A DNA stretch of 64,000 bases from Terriglobia bacterium (GTDB taxonomy: Bacteria > Acidobacteriota > Terriglobia > UBA7540), in NCBI GenBank assembly GCA_020073545.1, contig JAIQEZ010000050.1:1-64000 (forward strand). The letters are read 5' to 3'. The stretch's first letter is position 1. Every line of letters starts with the position of its first letter. Made by a program: the position numbers and the translations under genes. Below the pieces are notes generated by a model that saw only the letters and a program-made list of their open reading frames with translations, had not been told where the DNA came from and did not search any database. Positions 50,572-59,384 of this stretch are shown here, in pieces.

Positions 50572-52194
50572 TTACGTGGCGGGCTCCACGGCGCGCGGGC
50601 GGACGAGTGCGGGCAGCAAGTTCCAGAGCCGCCGCAGGGGCGTCTGGAACAGGGACATCGTCCCCATATAGGAATAGCCCATGAAGAACAGCAGCAGGAA
50701 CGGCGTGGTCAAATAGTTCTCCATGGTAAAGGAATAGATCGTGGTGAGGAGGAAGTAAGCAGCGAGGCAGAGTTCGATGACGGGAATCCAGCCGGCGCGG
50801 CTCCGCACGTACTTCTTGCCCTCCCAGCCTTCGCCGCGCGCTTCCAGGCGGTATTTAGGCGTACGCACAAATTCCGTCTGTTTGCCGAGCAGGGCTTCGA
50901 TGACAGCCTTGGTGTTGGTGACGGCCAGGCCGATGCCCGTCGCCATGATGAAAGGCATGTACTTGAGGCGGCTGCGCCACTGGTGCGGATAGAGCTCGCG
51001 CTGCGCCACCATGTAAAAACTCGAGACCGAGCAGGTGGAGGCGAGGAAAAGCGGCAGATCCAGATACAGCATCTGGAACCAGCCCTGGTAAAAGCGCACG
51101 ATCATCGCCGGAAGCAAAATCACTGAAAAGACGATCATCAGCGGGTAAGCGATGTTCGCGGTCAGGTGGAACGTGGCCTCGAGCTTGATTTTGAGCGGCT
51201 CGTCGCTGCGCCAGATCATGGGGAGAAGTTTTCTCGCCACCTGGATCAGTCCCTTGGCCCAGCGCGCCTGCTGCGTCTTGAAGGAATTCATTTCGACGGG
51301 CAGCTCGGAGGGGCAGACGATGTCGGGAGCGTAAACGAACTTCCAGCCTTTGAGCTGTGCGCGGTAACTCAGATCCGTGTCTTCAGTAAGGGTATCGTGC
51401 TGCCAGCCGCCTGCATCGTCGATGGCCGCGCGGCGCCACATGCCCGCGGTGCCGTTGAAGTTGAAAAAGCGGCCCGAAAAATTCCGCCCGCCGTGCTCGA
51501 TCACGAAGTGGCCGTCGAGCAGAATGGCTTCGACTTCCGACAAATTCGAATAGTGGCGGTTGATCCACGTCCATCGGCCCTGCACCACCGCCACTTTGGG
51601 GTCGGTGAAGTAATGAACCATCTCGCGCAGAATCGCGGGCGGCGGTGCGAAGTCCGCGTCGAAGACGGCGATGAATTCGCCTGTGGCGCTCTTCATGCCC
51701 TCGGCGAGCGCTCCGGCCTTGAAACCCTCGCGATTGTCGCGGTGGTGGTAACTGATGGGATGGCCCCCGCTCGCGTACTCACCCACCAGGCGCGAGCAGA
51801 CGATGCGCGTCTCGTCGGTTGAGTCGTCGAGGATCTGAATTTCCAGCAGCTCGCGCGGGTAGTCGATGCGCGTGACCGCCTCAAGCAGGCGCTCTACCAC
51901 GTAGCGCTCGTTGAACATCGGGAGCTGGATCGTGACGCGTGGCAACCGCTCGAACTGCTCTTGCGGTTTCGGCGCCTTGTGGCGGTTCTTCAGGTAAAGA
52001 TAAACCAGACAGTAGCGATGAATGCCGTAAATCGAAAGAATGACAAGAATGGTAAAGTACGGAATCAGAATCGAGAGGTCGAAAGCGTTTGCATGATAGA
52101 TGCCGCGAAACGGATCCTTGTGAAAGACCTGGTAGAAATACTTCACCACCGGGTTCGCAGGTACAACCAGGATGGCGAAAAACAGTTGCTGCAT
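50572..52194 (-). CDS. Family 2 glycosyltransferase, cellulose-synthase-like membrane enzyme
   Basis: The 540-residue enzyme has a membrane helix near the start and a GT2 domain with the processive motifs: ILDDSTDE, VFDADFAPP (DxD), LTEDTDLSYR (TED) and QQARWAKGL (QxxRW). Four or five C-terminal helices follow. This is the plan of cellulose synthase-like, CslA-type or hyaluronan-like synthases that make beta-linked polysaccharides across the membrane. No BcsB/PilZ partner is present. The next gene, on the opposite strand, is a GT-C enzyme. Confidence 0.88.
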   Translation of the reverse strand: MQQLFFAILVVPANPVVKYFYQVFHKDPFRGIYHANAFDLSILIPYFTILVILSIYGIHRYCLVYLYLKNRHKAPKPQEQFERLPRVTIQLPMFNERYVVERLLEAVTRIDYPRELLEIQILDDSTDETRIVCSRLVGEYASGGHPISYHHRDNREGFKAGALAEGMKSATGEFIAVFDADFAPPPAILREMVHYFTDPKVAVVQGRWTWINRHYSNLSEVEAILLDGHFVIEHGGRNFSGRFFNFNGTAGMWRRAAIDDAGGWQHDTLTEDTDLSYRAQLKGWKFVYAPDIVCPSELPVEMNSFKTQQARWAKGLIQVARKLLPMIWRSDEPLKIKLEATFHLTANIAYPLMIVFSVILLPAMIVRFYQGWFQMLYLDLPLFLASTCSVSSFYMVAQRELYPHQWRSRLKYMPFIMATGIGLAVTNTKAVIEALLGKQTEFVRTPKYRLEARGEGWEGKKYVRSRAGWIPVIELCLAAYFLLTTIYSFTMENYLTTPFLLLFFMGYSYMGTMSLFQTPLRRLWNLLPALVRPRAVEPAT

Positions 52195-52285
52195 AGAATC
52201 AATTCAGCGGACGAGAGAGTCTTGCCTAGCCACGTGGGCCGGAACGATAACGGACTGCCAGGCACCAGGACTTCCTGAGAGATAG

Positions 52286-53581
52286 ATGCAAAACCCTTCC
52301 GCCGCATCCACGCTGCTGCCCACGCTCGGCCTTGCCGGTTTGGCGTTCGGCCTGAGAGCCATCTTCAACTCTCTCGGCCGCTGGCAGAACCTGGAAGCGC
52401 GAGTTCCGGAGTTTATCACACTGGCGCTTGCCGCAGGAGTCCTTTACCTGGCTGCCGTCTACCTGGTCGAGCGCTATCGGCTGGACTCGCCGGCTCTGCT
52501 GATCGTCCTGCTCGGCGCGCTGATGTTCCGGCTTGCCGTCTTGCCCAGCGCCCCGTCCATTTCCACTGACCTTTACCGTTACCAGTGGGAAGGCCGCGTC
52601 CAGCGCTTGCACATCAACCCCTACACGGTCGCGCCCGCCACGCCCGGCCTTCGCGAGCTCAAAGACCCCCGGCACCCGATCGAGGCGGGAAGAACCGTTT
52701 CCACGGCGTACCCCCCCTTGAGCGAGTGGTCGTTTAGCTGGGCTCGCACTCTGCCCGCCTATAAACGGCTCTATACGGGACTCGATCTCGCTACCGTGGC
52801 TGTGCTGCTGGCCCTGCTGGGTGCGCTGGGGCAACCGCTCCATCGCGTCCTGGCTTACGCCTGGAACCCGACCGTGATCGTCTCATTTGCGATGTGCGGC
52901 CACCATGACGCGCTGGCCATTGTGACCTTATTGGCGGCGATCTTGTTTATTATACACCGCAAACCGGCGGTTTCGATATCGTTTCTCGCGCTTTCCGTGC
53001 TTTCAAAATTCTTTTCGTTGTTATTACTGCCGATTTGTCTGAAACGCTCGCGTGCGGCGTATGCGGCGCTGTTTGCGGCCGTGGTGACCGTCGCCTACCT
53101 ACCGTACCTCGGCGCCGGCCGCAGGCTTTTCGCCGGCCTCTCCGACTACGCCGCCGGTTGGGAAGGCAACGACAGTCTGTTTCGCCTGATTCGCGCGGCG
53201 GGCAATTCCAAAGCACAAGCGGAACTGGTGGCCGCGGTGGTCGTGCTCATGCTTGTCGCACACGCGCTCAAAAACCGCATGGAACCGCTCGGCGTTGCAC
53301 TCTTCCTGTTTGCCGGATTGCTCTTCCTCTCGCCCAACGCCTTTCCCTGGTACTTCACCTGGATCGTCCCCTTTCTTTGCTTTTACCCGCGCGCCCCCCT
53401 GCTGCTGATCACGGTCACCTGCGTGCTGGGTTATGCGCCCGTGGTCGCTTACGCCGCTGGCCAGCCGTATCGCGATTCACCGTTTATTTTGGCGCTCGAA
53501 TATGCGCCGGTGTTTGGGTGGCTGGCATTTCAAGGCTGGCAAGAAATCCGAAGCTCGAGAATGGAAAGTCGAAATTCTTGA
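52286..53581 (+). CDS. GT-C type polytopic glycosyltransferase
   Basis: The 431-residue protein has about ten membrane helices and an early SISTDLYRYQWEGRVQRLHINPY motif. The acidic residue and the RYxWEG..xNPY arrangement are typical of GT87/DUF2029-like mannosyltransferases that use a polyprenyl-phosphate sugar donor. LSPNAFPWYFTWIVPFL is a further family signature. The acceptor is unknown. It is divergent from the GT2 gene by about 90 bases, so the two may share regulation. Confidence 0.78.
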   Translation: MQNPSAASTLLPTLGLAGLAFGLRAIFNSLGRWQNLEARVPEFITLALAAGVLYLAAVYLVERYRLDSPALLIVLLGALMFRLAVLPSAPSISTDLYRYQWEGRVQRLHINPYTVAPATPGLRELKDPRHPIEAGRTVSTAYPPLSEWSFSWARTLPAYKRLYTGLDLATVAVLLALLGALGQPLHRVLAYAWNPTVIVSFAMCGHHDALAIVTLLAAILFIIHRKPAVSISFLALSVLSKFFSLLLLPICLKRSRAAYAALFAAVVTVAYLPYLGAGRRLFAGLSDYAAGWEGNDSLFRLIRAAGNSKAQAELVAAVVVLMLVAHALKNRMEPLGVALFLFAGLLFLSPNAFPWYFTWIVPFLCFYPRAPLLLITVTCVLGYAPVVAYAAGQPYRDSPFILALEYAPVFGWLAFQGWQEIRSSRMESRNS

Positions 53582-53630
53582 GGTTCGCCGCCTGGGACGA
53601 GTTTCCATTTTCACGTTTCGAGTTTCGTTC

Positions 53631-54767
53631 TCAGGCCTGCACGGTGATGCTGGTTTCGGTGCGGATGACGGGGCGGTAGAGGGTGTCGCGCTCGCAGGGT
53701 TCGCAGCCGGCCTCGCGAATCAGGCGGATAAGCTGCGCGCGCGTCAGGGCTTGCGGAGTCTTGGCGCCGGCGTCGTGGTAGATCTTCTCTTCCACCACCG
53801 TGCCGTCCAGGTCATCGGCTCCGAAGCGCAGCGCGAGCTGCGCCACGCGCGGCGTCATCATGATCCAGTAAGCCTTGATGTGCGGGAAGTTATCGAGTAG
53901 CAGGCGCGCCACGGCGATGTTTTTCAAATCCATGAAGCCGCTGGCCTCCGTGTGTTCGACCAGTTTGCCGAGCTCGGTGTTGGCGGGATGAAACGCCAGG
54001 GGGATGAACGTCTGGAAGCCGTGTGTCTCATCCTGCAGCTTGCGCAGTTGCAGCAAGTGGTCGACGCGGTCCTCGGCCGACTCGATGTGGCCGTAAAGCA
54101 TGGTGGCGTTCGAGTGCATGCCGAGTTCGTGCGCGAGGCGATGCACCTTCAGCCACGTGTAGGCGCCGATTTTGTGATCGCAGATCACGCGACGAACTGC
54201 CGGGGCGAAAATTTCCGCGCCCCCGCCAGGCAGCGACTCGAGCCCGGCGTCCTTCATCTTCTCGAGGACTTCTCGAATCGAAAGGCGCGTGAGGTGCGAG
54301 AAGTAACCAATCTCGACCGCCGTGAACCCCTTCAGATGCACGTTGGGGAAACGCTGCTTCAGCCCGCGCAGCAAATCGAGGTAATACTGGAAGGGCAGAT
54401 CCGGATGCAGACCGCCGACGAGGTGAAATTCCGTGATCGCTTCGGACCAGTTCTCGCCCGCGATGCGATACGCTTCCTCGAGCGCCATGGTGTAGGCGCC
54501 CGGGGCGTCAGGCCTGCGGCCAAAGGCGCACAGCTTGCAGCTCGCCACGCAGACATTCGTGGGATTAATGTGCCGGTTGACGTTGAAGTAGGTGCGCGTC
54601 CCGTGCAGTTTCACGCGGACGTGATGAGCCAGGTAGCCGAGGGCGAGCAGATCGCTGGATTTGTAGAGCGTCACGCCCTCGTCAAAGCTCAGCCGTTCGC
54701 CCGCCAGAACCTTTTCGGCGATGGGCCGCAGGCGAGTGTCCTCGATACGGAGGTTTTCAGGAAGCAT
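53631..54767 (-). CDS. mqnE: Aminodeoxyfutalosine synthase
   Basis: From Met at 54767 (MLPENLRIEDTRLRPIAEKVLAGERLS) the 378-residue radical-SAM enzyme joins chorismate-derived enolpyruvyl benzoate to S-adenosylmethionine in the futalosine menaquinone pathway. CVASCKLCAF holds the three iron-sulfur cysteines. NVNRHINPTN, EFHLVGGLHPDLPFQYYLDLLRGL and TMLYGHIES follow the MqnE/CofH pattern; position with mqnP and ubiX favours MqnE over MqnC. The longer in-frame start at 54893 is not conserved. Confidence 0.88.
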   Translation of the reverse strand: MLPENLRIEDTRLRPIAEKVLAGERLSFDEGVTLYKSSDLLALGYLAHHVRVKLHGTRTYFNVNRHINPTNVCVASCKLCAFGRRPDAPGAYTMALEEAYRIAGENWSEAITEFHLVGGLHPDLPFQYYLDLLRGLKQRFPNVHLKGFTAVEIGYFSHLTRLSIREVLEKMKDAGLESLPGGGAEIFAPAVRRVICDHKIGAYTWLKVHRLAHELGMHSNATMLYGHIESAEDRVDHLLQLRKLQDETHGFQTFIPLAFHPANTELGKLVEHTEASGFMDLKNIAVARLLLDNFPHIKAYWIMMTPRVAQLALRFGADDLDGTVVEEKIYHDAGAKTPQALTRAQLIRLIREAGCEPCERDTLYRPVIRTETSITVQA

Positions 54768-54917
54768 ACCCGAGATTTCGATTCTACTTGGCAGGGGGGG
54801 GATTTGCAATTGGGGCGACCCGGCAATTCTGCTACCCTTCACAATCTGGCAATGATATTGCTGGTGAAACTTCCAGCAAACCCGCATGAACACTGATTAG
54901 GACTTGACAAGGGGTTT

Positions 54918-55213
54918 ATGATTATGCTTCCGCGTGGGGGGCAGGTGGGAAACATTTTGCTGGCGCGGCAGGTATTTCCCAGTACGAAGCGGCATTCTTC
55001 TACGGCCTCTTCATGCGCGGCCATCCCCTGCAAAAACTACGCGAAGACATCGACGTCCCGCCGCGGGTCCTGGAACGCTGGCAGCGCTTGGCCGAGCGCG
55101 ATCCCATCTATCACGGCATGCTGGAACGCATGCTCACCTACCGCAAGCACGTCCTGGCGATTTTCGATTCCCTGGTCTTCCGGGAAATGCCCGTCCCGCA
55201 TCGGACGCAATGA
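54918..55213 (+). pseudogene. Small conserved protein, probable frameshift in a G run
   Basis: The conserved part, ISQYEAAFFYGLFMRGHPLQKLREDIDVPPRVLERWQRLAERDP, is in the frame that has an ATG only at 55013 but is open back to about 54908. The natural start (ATG 54918) is in another frame, and the two meet at GGGGGG (54936-54941). Adding one G joins them to give about 99 residues. The helix-rich protein is otherwise unknown. The same pattern of one lost G occurs in larA. Confidence 0.55.
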
Positions 55214-55285
55214 AACTGAATCACTGAGTGGTTGAGGCCGTGAGGCAATGATTCAGTGACTCGCTGATTCACTGACTCAGTGTCT
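55210..55285. repeat. Degenerate short-period tract
   Basis: CTGAATCACTGAGTGG, ATGATTCAGTGACTCGCTGATTCACTGACTCAGTGTC gives a repeated TGATTCACTGA theme. It is an AT-richer run between converging genes and may fold into hairpins. Confidence 0.5.
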
Positions 55286-56191
55286 GAGGATGTCCGCTCC
55301 CCAAGTGAAAAAGAAAAGCAGGCTGATATAGCCATTCACGTTGAAGAATGCGGCGCTGAGGCGAGAAAGGTCGGAGGGTCGGACGATCCAATGTTCGTAA
55401 GCGAGCAAAACTGCCATCAGCGCAAGCCCCGCGGCGGCGAGCCAGCCTAAGTTCTCCATTCCCACCACCCACACGAGCAGAGCCAACATGGCGAGGTGGC
55501 AGGCGACCGATCCGTAAAGCGCCGTGGCCACTCCGAAGCGTTGCGGAACGGAATGAATGCCGACGCGGCGGTCGAACTCGACGTCCTGGCAGGCGTAGAT
55601 GAGGTCGAAGCCCGCCACCCAGAAGGCCACGGCGGCGCCGAGGAGCAACGCGCTCCGGCTGACGCTGTTGCGCAGCGCAATCCAGGCGGCGACGGGAGCG
55701 AGGCCGTCGCAAATGCCCAGCACCAGATGCGAGAGCAGCGTGAAGCGCTTGGTGTAGGAATAGAGAAGCAGAATCGCGATCGCCAGGGGCGACAGCTTGA
55801 AGGCGAGCGGGCTAAGCTCCCAGGCAGCGAGCGCCAGCAGCCCGCAAGAGAGCCCCGTGAACCCGGCTGCGAACCGTAGCGTGAGCCGGCCTGCGGGCAG
55901 GGCGCGCAGCCGCGTGCGCGGATTGAGCGTGTCGAATTTGCGGTCCGCAATGCGGTTGAAGGTCATTGCGGCGCTGCGCGCGGCCACCATCGCGACAATC
56001 AGCCAGAAAACCTCGCGCCAGGAGGGCCAGCCGCGCACCGCGAGCATCGCTCCCACCAGCGCAAACGGCAGAGCAAAGACGGAGTGCTCGAACTTGATCA
56101 TTTCGAGCGTGGTGCGCAGCTTGCCTGCCAGGCCCGTGGCCACGCCGGGCGAAGCCGGCGGCAGCGATTCACTTTGGAGAGTTCCGCCCAT
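55277..56191 (-). CDS. mqnP: UbiA-family prenyltransferase, MqnP-like
   Basis: The 304-residue membrane enzyme attaches the polyprenyl tail in menaquinone synthesis. The two Asp-rich motifs are present: NRIADRKFDTLNPRT (NDxxDxxxD type) and ACQDVEFDRRVGIHSVP. About nine helices span the rest. In the futalosine pathway MqnP belongs next to MqnL/MqnM (UbiD/UbiX types), and mqnE and a ubiX gene are close here. 4-hydroxybenzoate transferase for ubiquinone is the alternative, but other ubiquinone genes are absent. Confidence 0.88.
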   Translation of the reverse strand: MGGTLQSESLPPASPGVATGLAGKLRTTLEMIKFEHSVFALPFALVGAMLAVRGWPSWREVFWLIVAMVAARSAAMTFNRIADRKFDTLNPRTRLRALPAGRLTLRFAAGFTGLSCGLLALAAWELSPLAFKLSPLAIAILLLYSYTKRFTLLSHLVLGICDGLAPVAAWIALRNSVSRSALLLGAAVAFWVAGFDLIYACQDVEFDRRVGIHSVPQRFGVATALYGSVACHLAMLALLVWVVGMENLGWLAAAGLALMAVLLAYEHWIVRPSDLSRLSAAFFNVNGYISLLFFFTWGADILRH

Positions 56192-56318
56192 GCGAGAAAT
56201 TCCCTAATCCCGGGGAAACCCACCGGCAGTCAACTGGAGAACGTGCAGTCAGGGCGGACCCGAAGGTCAAGAAGGCAGACTCGACCCCCGAGATACGTGC
56301 ATGGCCAGCCCCCCGCCG

Positions 56319-56975
56319 CTACTTCTTCGGGTAACCTACGGTCTGCCCCAGCAGGATTTTCTGGTCGGGGCGCAGCTTCAGCACTTTGGCGAGCGCCGCT
56401 CGGTCGACGTTACCGCGCACCACCACAGCGAGTCCTTCGGACGCGCAGAAGAGATAAACGTTCTGCGCGATGAAACCCGCGTCTGCGGCTGTGTAGAAAT
56501 TCTTGTCCTCGGCGGAGCTCTTTCCCGTCTTCGCAAGATCGGCGACGTAGACAAGATCCAAGGGGGCATCTTTCACAAACGGCTGCATGCCGGTCGCGCC
56601 GCGTACATCGTCCGCCAGTACGGGGTCGAGCTTGTTCCCCTTCGCATCGTAGACATAGAGGCCGTCGGCGGTAGCGACGTAGATGTCAATTTCCTGCCAG
56701 TTCATGGCGGAAGGCGCGGTGCGCTTGCCCGTGTCCGGGCGGTTGATGCCGAAAGCCGCCCAGAGCAGATTCGAGAGCATCTGCGAGGAAAGCTTCTCGG
56801 CACTGAATTCGCGCGTGGTGTGCCGATCCTTCAAAGCCTGCATGAGCGGCTTACCACCGTCGGTCTGCGGCGAAGGAAGGCTGATTGGCTTGAGCTCCTG
56901 CGCCAGGGAGAGTGTTGGAACCGCCAGCAGTATTACAAATAGCGTGCGCATCAGAAGAGATAACATACTTTTCAT
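56319..56975 (-). CDS. SagB-type nitroreductase, secreted
   Basis: The 218-residue flavoprotein has a signal peptide (MRTLFVILLAVPTLSLAQ) and the SagB/ThcOx nitroreductase core: MQALKDRHTTREFSAEKLSSQMLSNLLWAAFGINR, RTAPSAMNWQEIDIYVA, AAALGFIAQNVYL-like segment DAGFIAQNVYLFC. FMN-dependent oxidation or reduction of a small substrate is expected outside the cytoplasm. GAGGG precedes the ATG at 56975. It lies between mqnP and the VKOR gene. Confidence 0.85.
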   Translation of the reverse strand: MKSMLSLLMRTLFVILLAVPTLSLAQELKPISLPSPQTDGGKPLMQALKDRHTTREFSAEKLSSQMLSNLLWAAFGINRPDTGKRTAPSAMNWQEIDIYVATADGLYVYDAKGNKLDPVLADDVRGATGMQPFVKDAPLDLVYVADLAKTGKSSAEDKNFYTAADAGFIAQNVYLFCASEGLAVVVRGNVDRAALAKVLKLRPDQKILLGQTVGYPKK

Positions 56976-57061
56976 GACTCACCCTCGAAAGGTAATGTTG
57001 GGCGCGGCAAATCGCCGTGCTGCGAATACATCTTTGTCGATCACGTCCCTTGTAGCGCTGG

Positions 57062-57526
57062 TCAGAGAACCGCGCGGCAGTAGACGACCAACAGGGCGAA
57101 AAGAGCCAGGTTAATCGCATGCGCAGTGTAGCAGAGAGCACAGTGAGTGTGAAGCTGACGCCGGAGTGCATAGACCAAATATCCGCCCAGAATCACCGTT
57201 GCAGCGCTCGCCAGCATCAGCGCCCCCGTCAGGAAGAGAAACAGGTAGGCATAGGTTTCGACGCCGTGGACGTCACGGGGCCATGGAAGCCACAGCATGA
57301 CTGCCAAGTAGTAGACGATCCCGAGCAGGGAATTCGGCACGCCGAAGACGCGCGCGTAAGGCGTTTGCAGCACAGTGACGCAGCTCGATCCCTCGCGCGC
57401 GCAGAGAATCTTTGGCACCCAGCGCGCTCTCCGGACGCGGCCGTAATAGGCATGGGTGAAGTAGAGGGCCTCCGCGAGGCCGACGAGGGACAGGAGCCAT
57501 ATGATGACGCGGAGGGATTGGACCAT
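57062..57526 (-). CDS. Vitamin K epoxide reductase (VKOR) family protein
   Basis: The 154-residue protein has four membrane helices. The VKOR thiol pairs are seen: CAREGSSC in the first loop (outer pair) and CALCY (active CxxC) at the last helix, with Ser/Asn in FGVPNSLLG. Bacterial VKOR oxidises disulfide-forming enzymes and passes electrons to menaquinone, so sitting among menaquinone genes is fitting. No DsbA-like protein is adjacent. GGATAAAGG precedes the ATG. Confidence 0.9.
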   Translation of the reverse strand: MVQSLRVIIWLLSLVGLAEALYFTHAYYGRVRRARWVPKILCAREGSSCVTVLQTPYARVFGVPNSLLGIVYYLAVMLWLPWPRDVHGVETYAYLFLFLTGALMLASAATVILGGYLVYALRRQLHTHCALCYTAHAINLALFALLVVYCRAVL

Positions 57527-57530
57527 CCTT

Positions 57531-57640
57531 TATCCGGTGATTGGGCCATCACGTGATTGAGTGATTTTGTGATGGAAAACCGGAGAGATTCCTTGCATTC
57601 GCTCAACCACCCGATCATCAAATCACTCAATGGCGCGATG
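57531..57640. repeat. Degenerate short-period tract
   Basis: GTGATTGGGCCATCACGTGATTGAGTGATTTTGTGATGG and CAACCACCCGATCATCAAATCACTCAATGG are complementary in theme and can form an imperfect hairpin. They belong to the same class as those at 39740 and 55210. Confidence 0.5.
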
Positions 57641-57642
57641 GC

Positions 57643-58269
57643 TCAATCGCCTTCTCCCTGCCAGTGATATTGCTCCGGCTGTTCGAGATCGAGCCATGCC
57701 AAGACGCGGCAACAGAACTGCGTCACAAGATCGTCGACGGTCTTGGGTCGATGGTAGAACGTGGGCATGATGGGGAAAATCACCGCGCCGGCGGCCTGCG
57801 CGCGCAGCATATTCTCAAGGTGGATGCGATTGAAGGGCGCGTCGCGCACGGCGAGGATGAGCTTGCGGCCCTCCTTCAGGCAGACGTCGGCAGCACGCTC
57901 GATGAGAGTGTCGGAAATTCCCGCCGCGATCTGCGCGAGGCAGCCGGTGGTGCACGGGATCACCACCATGCCCTCCACGACGTAAGAACCGCTGGCGATC
58001 GAGGCCCCGATGTCGGAGTCGAGCAGGTTTTCAGTTTTCCGGGTTGCGTGCGCAGCGAGCGCAGCGGGAATTTTCGCGGACTTCGAAACGTCCACATCGA
58101 GTTCGTCGCGCAGGAGCTTGAGGCCGCTGCCGGAAACAACCAGGTGAATCTTCTCGACGCGCGCGTCAGCCTCCAGCATCTGCAGCGTACGGCGCGCGAA
58201 GACGGCTCCGCTGGCGCCCGAGACGCCCAGAATGATGCGCTTCTTGCCCCCCGCCCTCGAGGAAGTCAT
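57643..58269 (-). CDS. ubiX: UbiX-type flavin prenyltransferase, MqnM-like
   Basis: The 208-residue enzyme makes prenyl-FMN for UbiD decarboxylases. IILGVSGASGAVFARRTLQML is the FMN-binding start. DIGASIASGSYVVEGMVVIPCTTGCLAQIAAGISDTLIERAADVCLKEGRKLIL (in part) and PTFYHRPKTVDDLV are the rest of the signature. In the futalosine pathway the UbiX-like MqnM works with the UbiD-like MqnL after the prenyl transfer. No ubiD is in the window. Confidence 0.94.
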   Translation of the reverse strand: MTSSRAGGKKRIILGVSGASGAVFARRTLQMLEADARVEKIHLVVSGSGLKLLRDELDVDVSKSAKIPAALAAHATRKTENLLDSDIGASIASGSYVVEGMVVIPCTTGCLAQIAAGISDTLIERAADVCLKEGRKLILAVRDAPFNRIHLENMLRAQAAGAVIFPIMPTFYHRPKTVDDLVTQFCCRVLAWLDLEQPEQYHWQGEGD

Positions 58270-58357
58270 CGGCCGGGATGTTAGTCGGCATGCGGAGGGA
58301 AGTCAAGGAAGTGAGAATCGAAGTGGGGACTGGTATACTGCCAAGCTGAGCAAAACT

Positions 58358-58392
58358 AGCGGTCAGCGCTCAGCAGTCAGCGATCAGCGCCC
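58358..58392. repeat. Degenerate GCGGTCAGCGCTCAGC tract
   Basis: AGCGGTCAGCGCTCAGCAGTCAGCGATCAGCG repeats TCAGC at roughly seven-base spacing just upstream of larB. Its ends can pair. Confidence 0.45.
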
Positions 58393-58419
58393 GCTGCGTC
58401 ACAGGGACGGAGGAACACA

Positions 58420-59166
58420 TTGACTCCTGAAGAAATCGGCGAAATGTTGAAGCAAGTACGGCGCGGCAAACTCTCCGTGAAAGACGCCGTCGACCGGCTG
58501 CGCCATCTCCCGTACGAAGACTTGGGCTACGCCAAGATCGATCATCACCGCTCGCTGCGGCAGGGGTTTCCGGAGGTGGTGCTGGCGCGCGGCAAGGACC
58601 CGGCGCAGGTGGAGGGCATTGTGCGCCGCATGCTGCCGAACCACCACAATATCCTGGTAACGCGCGGTGACCGCGGGCTCTACGAGCTGCTGCGTCCGCT
58701 CGATCCCAAGGTGGAATTCCACGCGCTCTCCGGCGCTATCGCCATTCGCCGCGAGCGCCAGATTCGCGGTAGAGGAAAAATCCTGGTGGTGTGCGCGGGC
58801 ACGTCGGATATTGCCGTGGCGGAAGAAGCGCTGGTGACCGCGGACATCATGGGCAATCGCGTGGAGCCGCTCTACGACGTGGGCGTGGCGGGCATCCACC
58901 GGCTGCTGGGCGAGAGCCGCCACCTGCGTGAGGCGCGCGTGATCATCTGCGTGGCGGGCATGGAAGGCGCACTGCCCAGCGTGGTGGCGGGCATGGTGGG
59001 TGTGCCGGTGATCGCCGTGCCTTCGAGCGTCGGATATGGCGCCAGCTTCCGCGGGCTCGCCGCGCTGCTCGGCATGCTGAACAGTTGCTCGCCCAACGTC
59101 TGCGTCGTCAATATCGATAACGGGTTCGGAGCTGGGTACCTGGCCAGCGTGATCAATCGATTGTGA
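58420..59166 (+). CDS. larB: Nickel-pincer cofactor synthesis protein LarB
   Basis: The 248-residue enzyme carboxylates and hydrolyses nicotinic acid adenine dinucleotide, the first step toward the nickel-pincer cofactor. The start is TTG at 58420, after ACGGAGG. Family signatures: [59 protein letters not shown]-like [14 protein letters not shown], and [30 protein letters not shown]. larC and larE are not in the window; a frameshifted larA lies at 10208. Confidence 0.95.
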   Translation: MTPEEIGEMLKQVRRGKLSVKDAVDRLRHLPYEDLGYAKIDHHRSLRQGFPEVVLARGKDPAQVEGIVRRMLPNHHNILVTRGDRGLYELLRPLDPKVEFHALSGAIAIRRERQIRGRGKILVVCAGTSDIAVAEEALVTADIMGNRVEPLYDVGVAGIHRLLGESRHLREARVIICVAGMEGALPSVVAGMVGVPVIAVPSSVGYGASFRGLAALLGMLNSCSPNVCVVNIDNGFGAGYLASVINRL

Positions 59167-59201
59167 GAGCGATGGGAGAGGGTCAAGGGGAAGGACGAAA
59201 A

Positions 59202-59384
59202 GTGAAACGCAACCGCGAACGGTTTCTATGCGATAACGCAGGCAACAAAAATCCGGCCCATCTTTCCGTTGCCGAGTATGAAGCGCTTCTCGAGGACCTG
59301 CACGATCTTGCCAATGTGTTTGAGATAAACGATCTCATCCTTCACAGGGGCAGGGCCTCTCGGAGTACGCGCTCTTTGAGATAA
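59202..59384 (+). CDS. Phd/YefM-like antitoxin, probably truncated
   Basis: GTG at 59202 (after GGAAGGAC) starts a 60-residue product with NPAHLSVAEYEALLEDLHDLANVFE. This is like the IEEYERLLEDLHDLA helix of Phd/YefM antitoxins that follows their DNA-binding core. The N-terminal part is short and the C-terminus runs into the convergent nucleotidyltransferase gene, overlapping it by about 43 bases. It may be a decayed antitoxin with no toxin left. Confidence 0.45.
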   Translation: MKRNRERFLCDNAGNKNPAHLSVAEYEALLEDLHDLANVFEINDLILHRGRASRSTRSLR

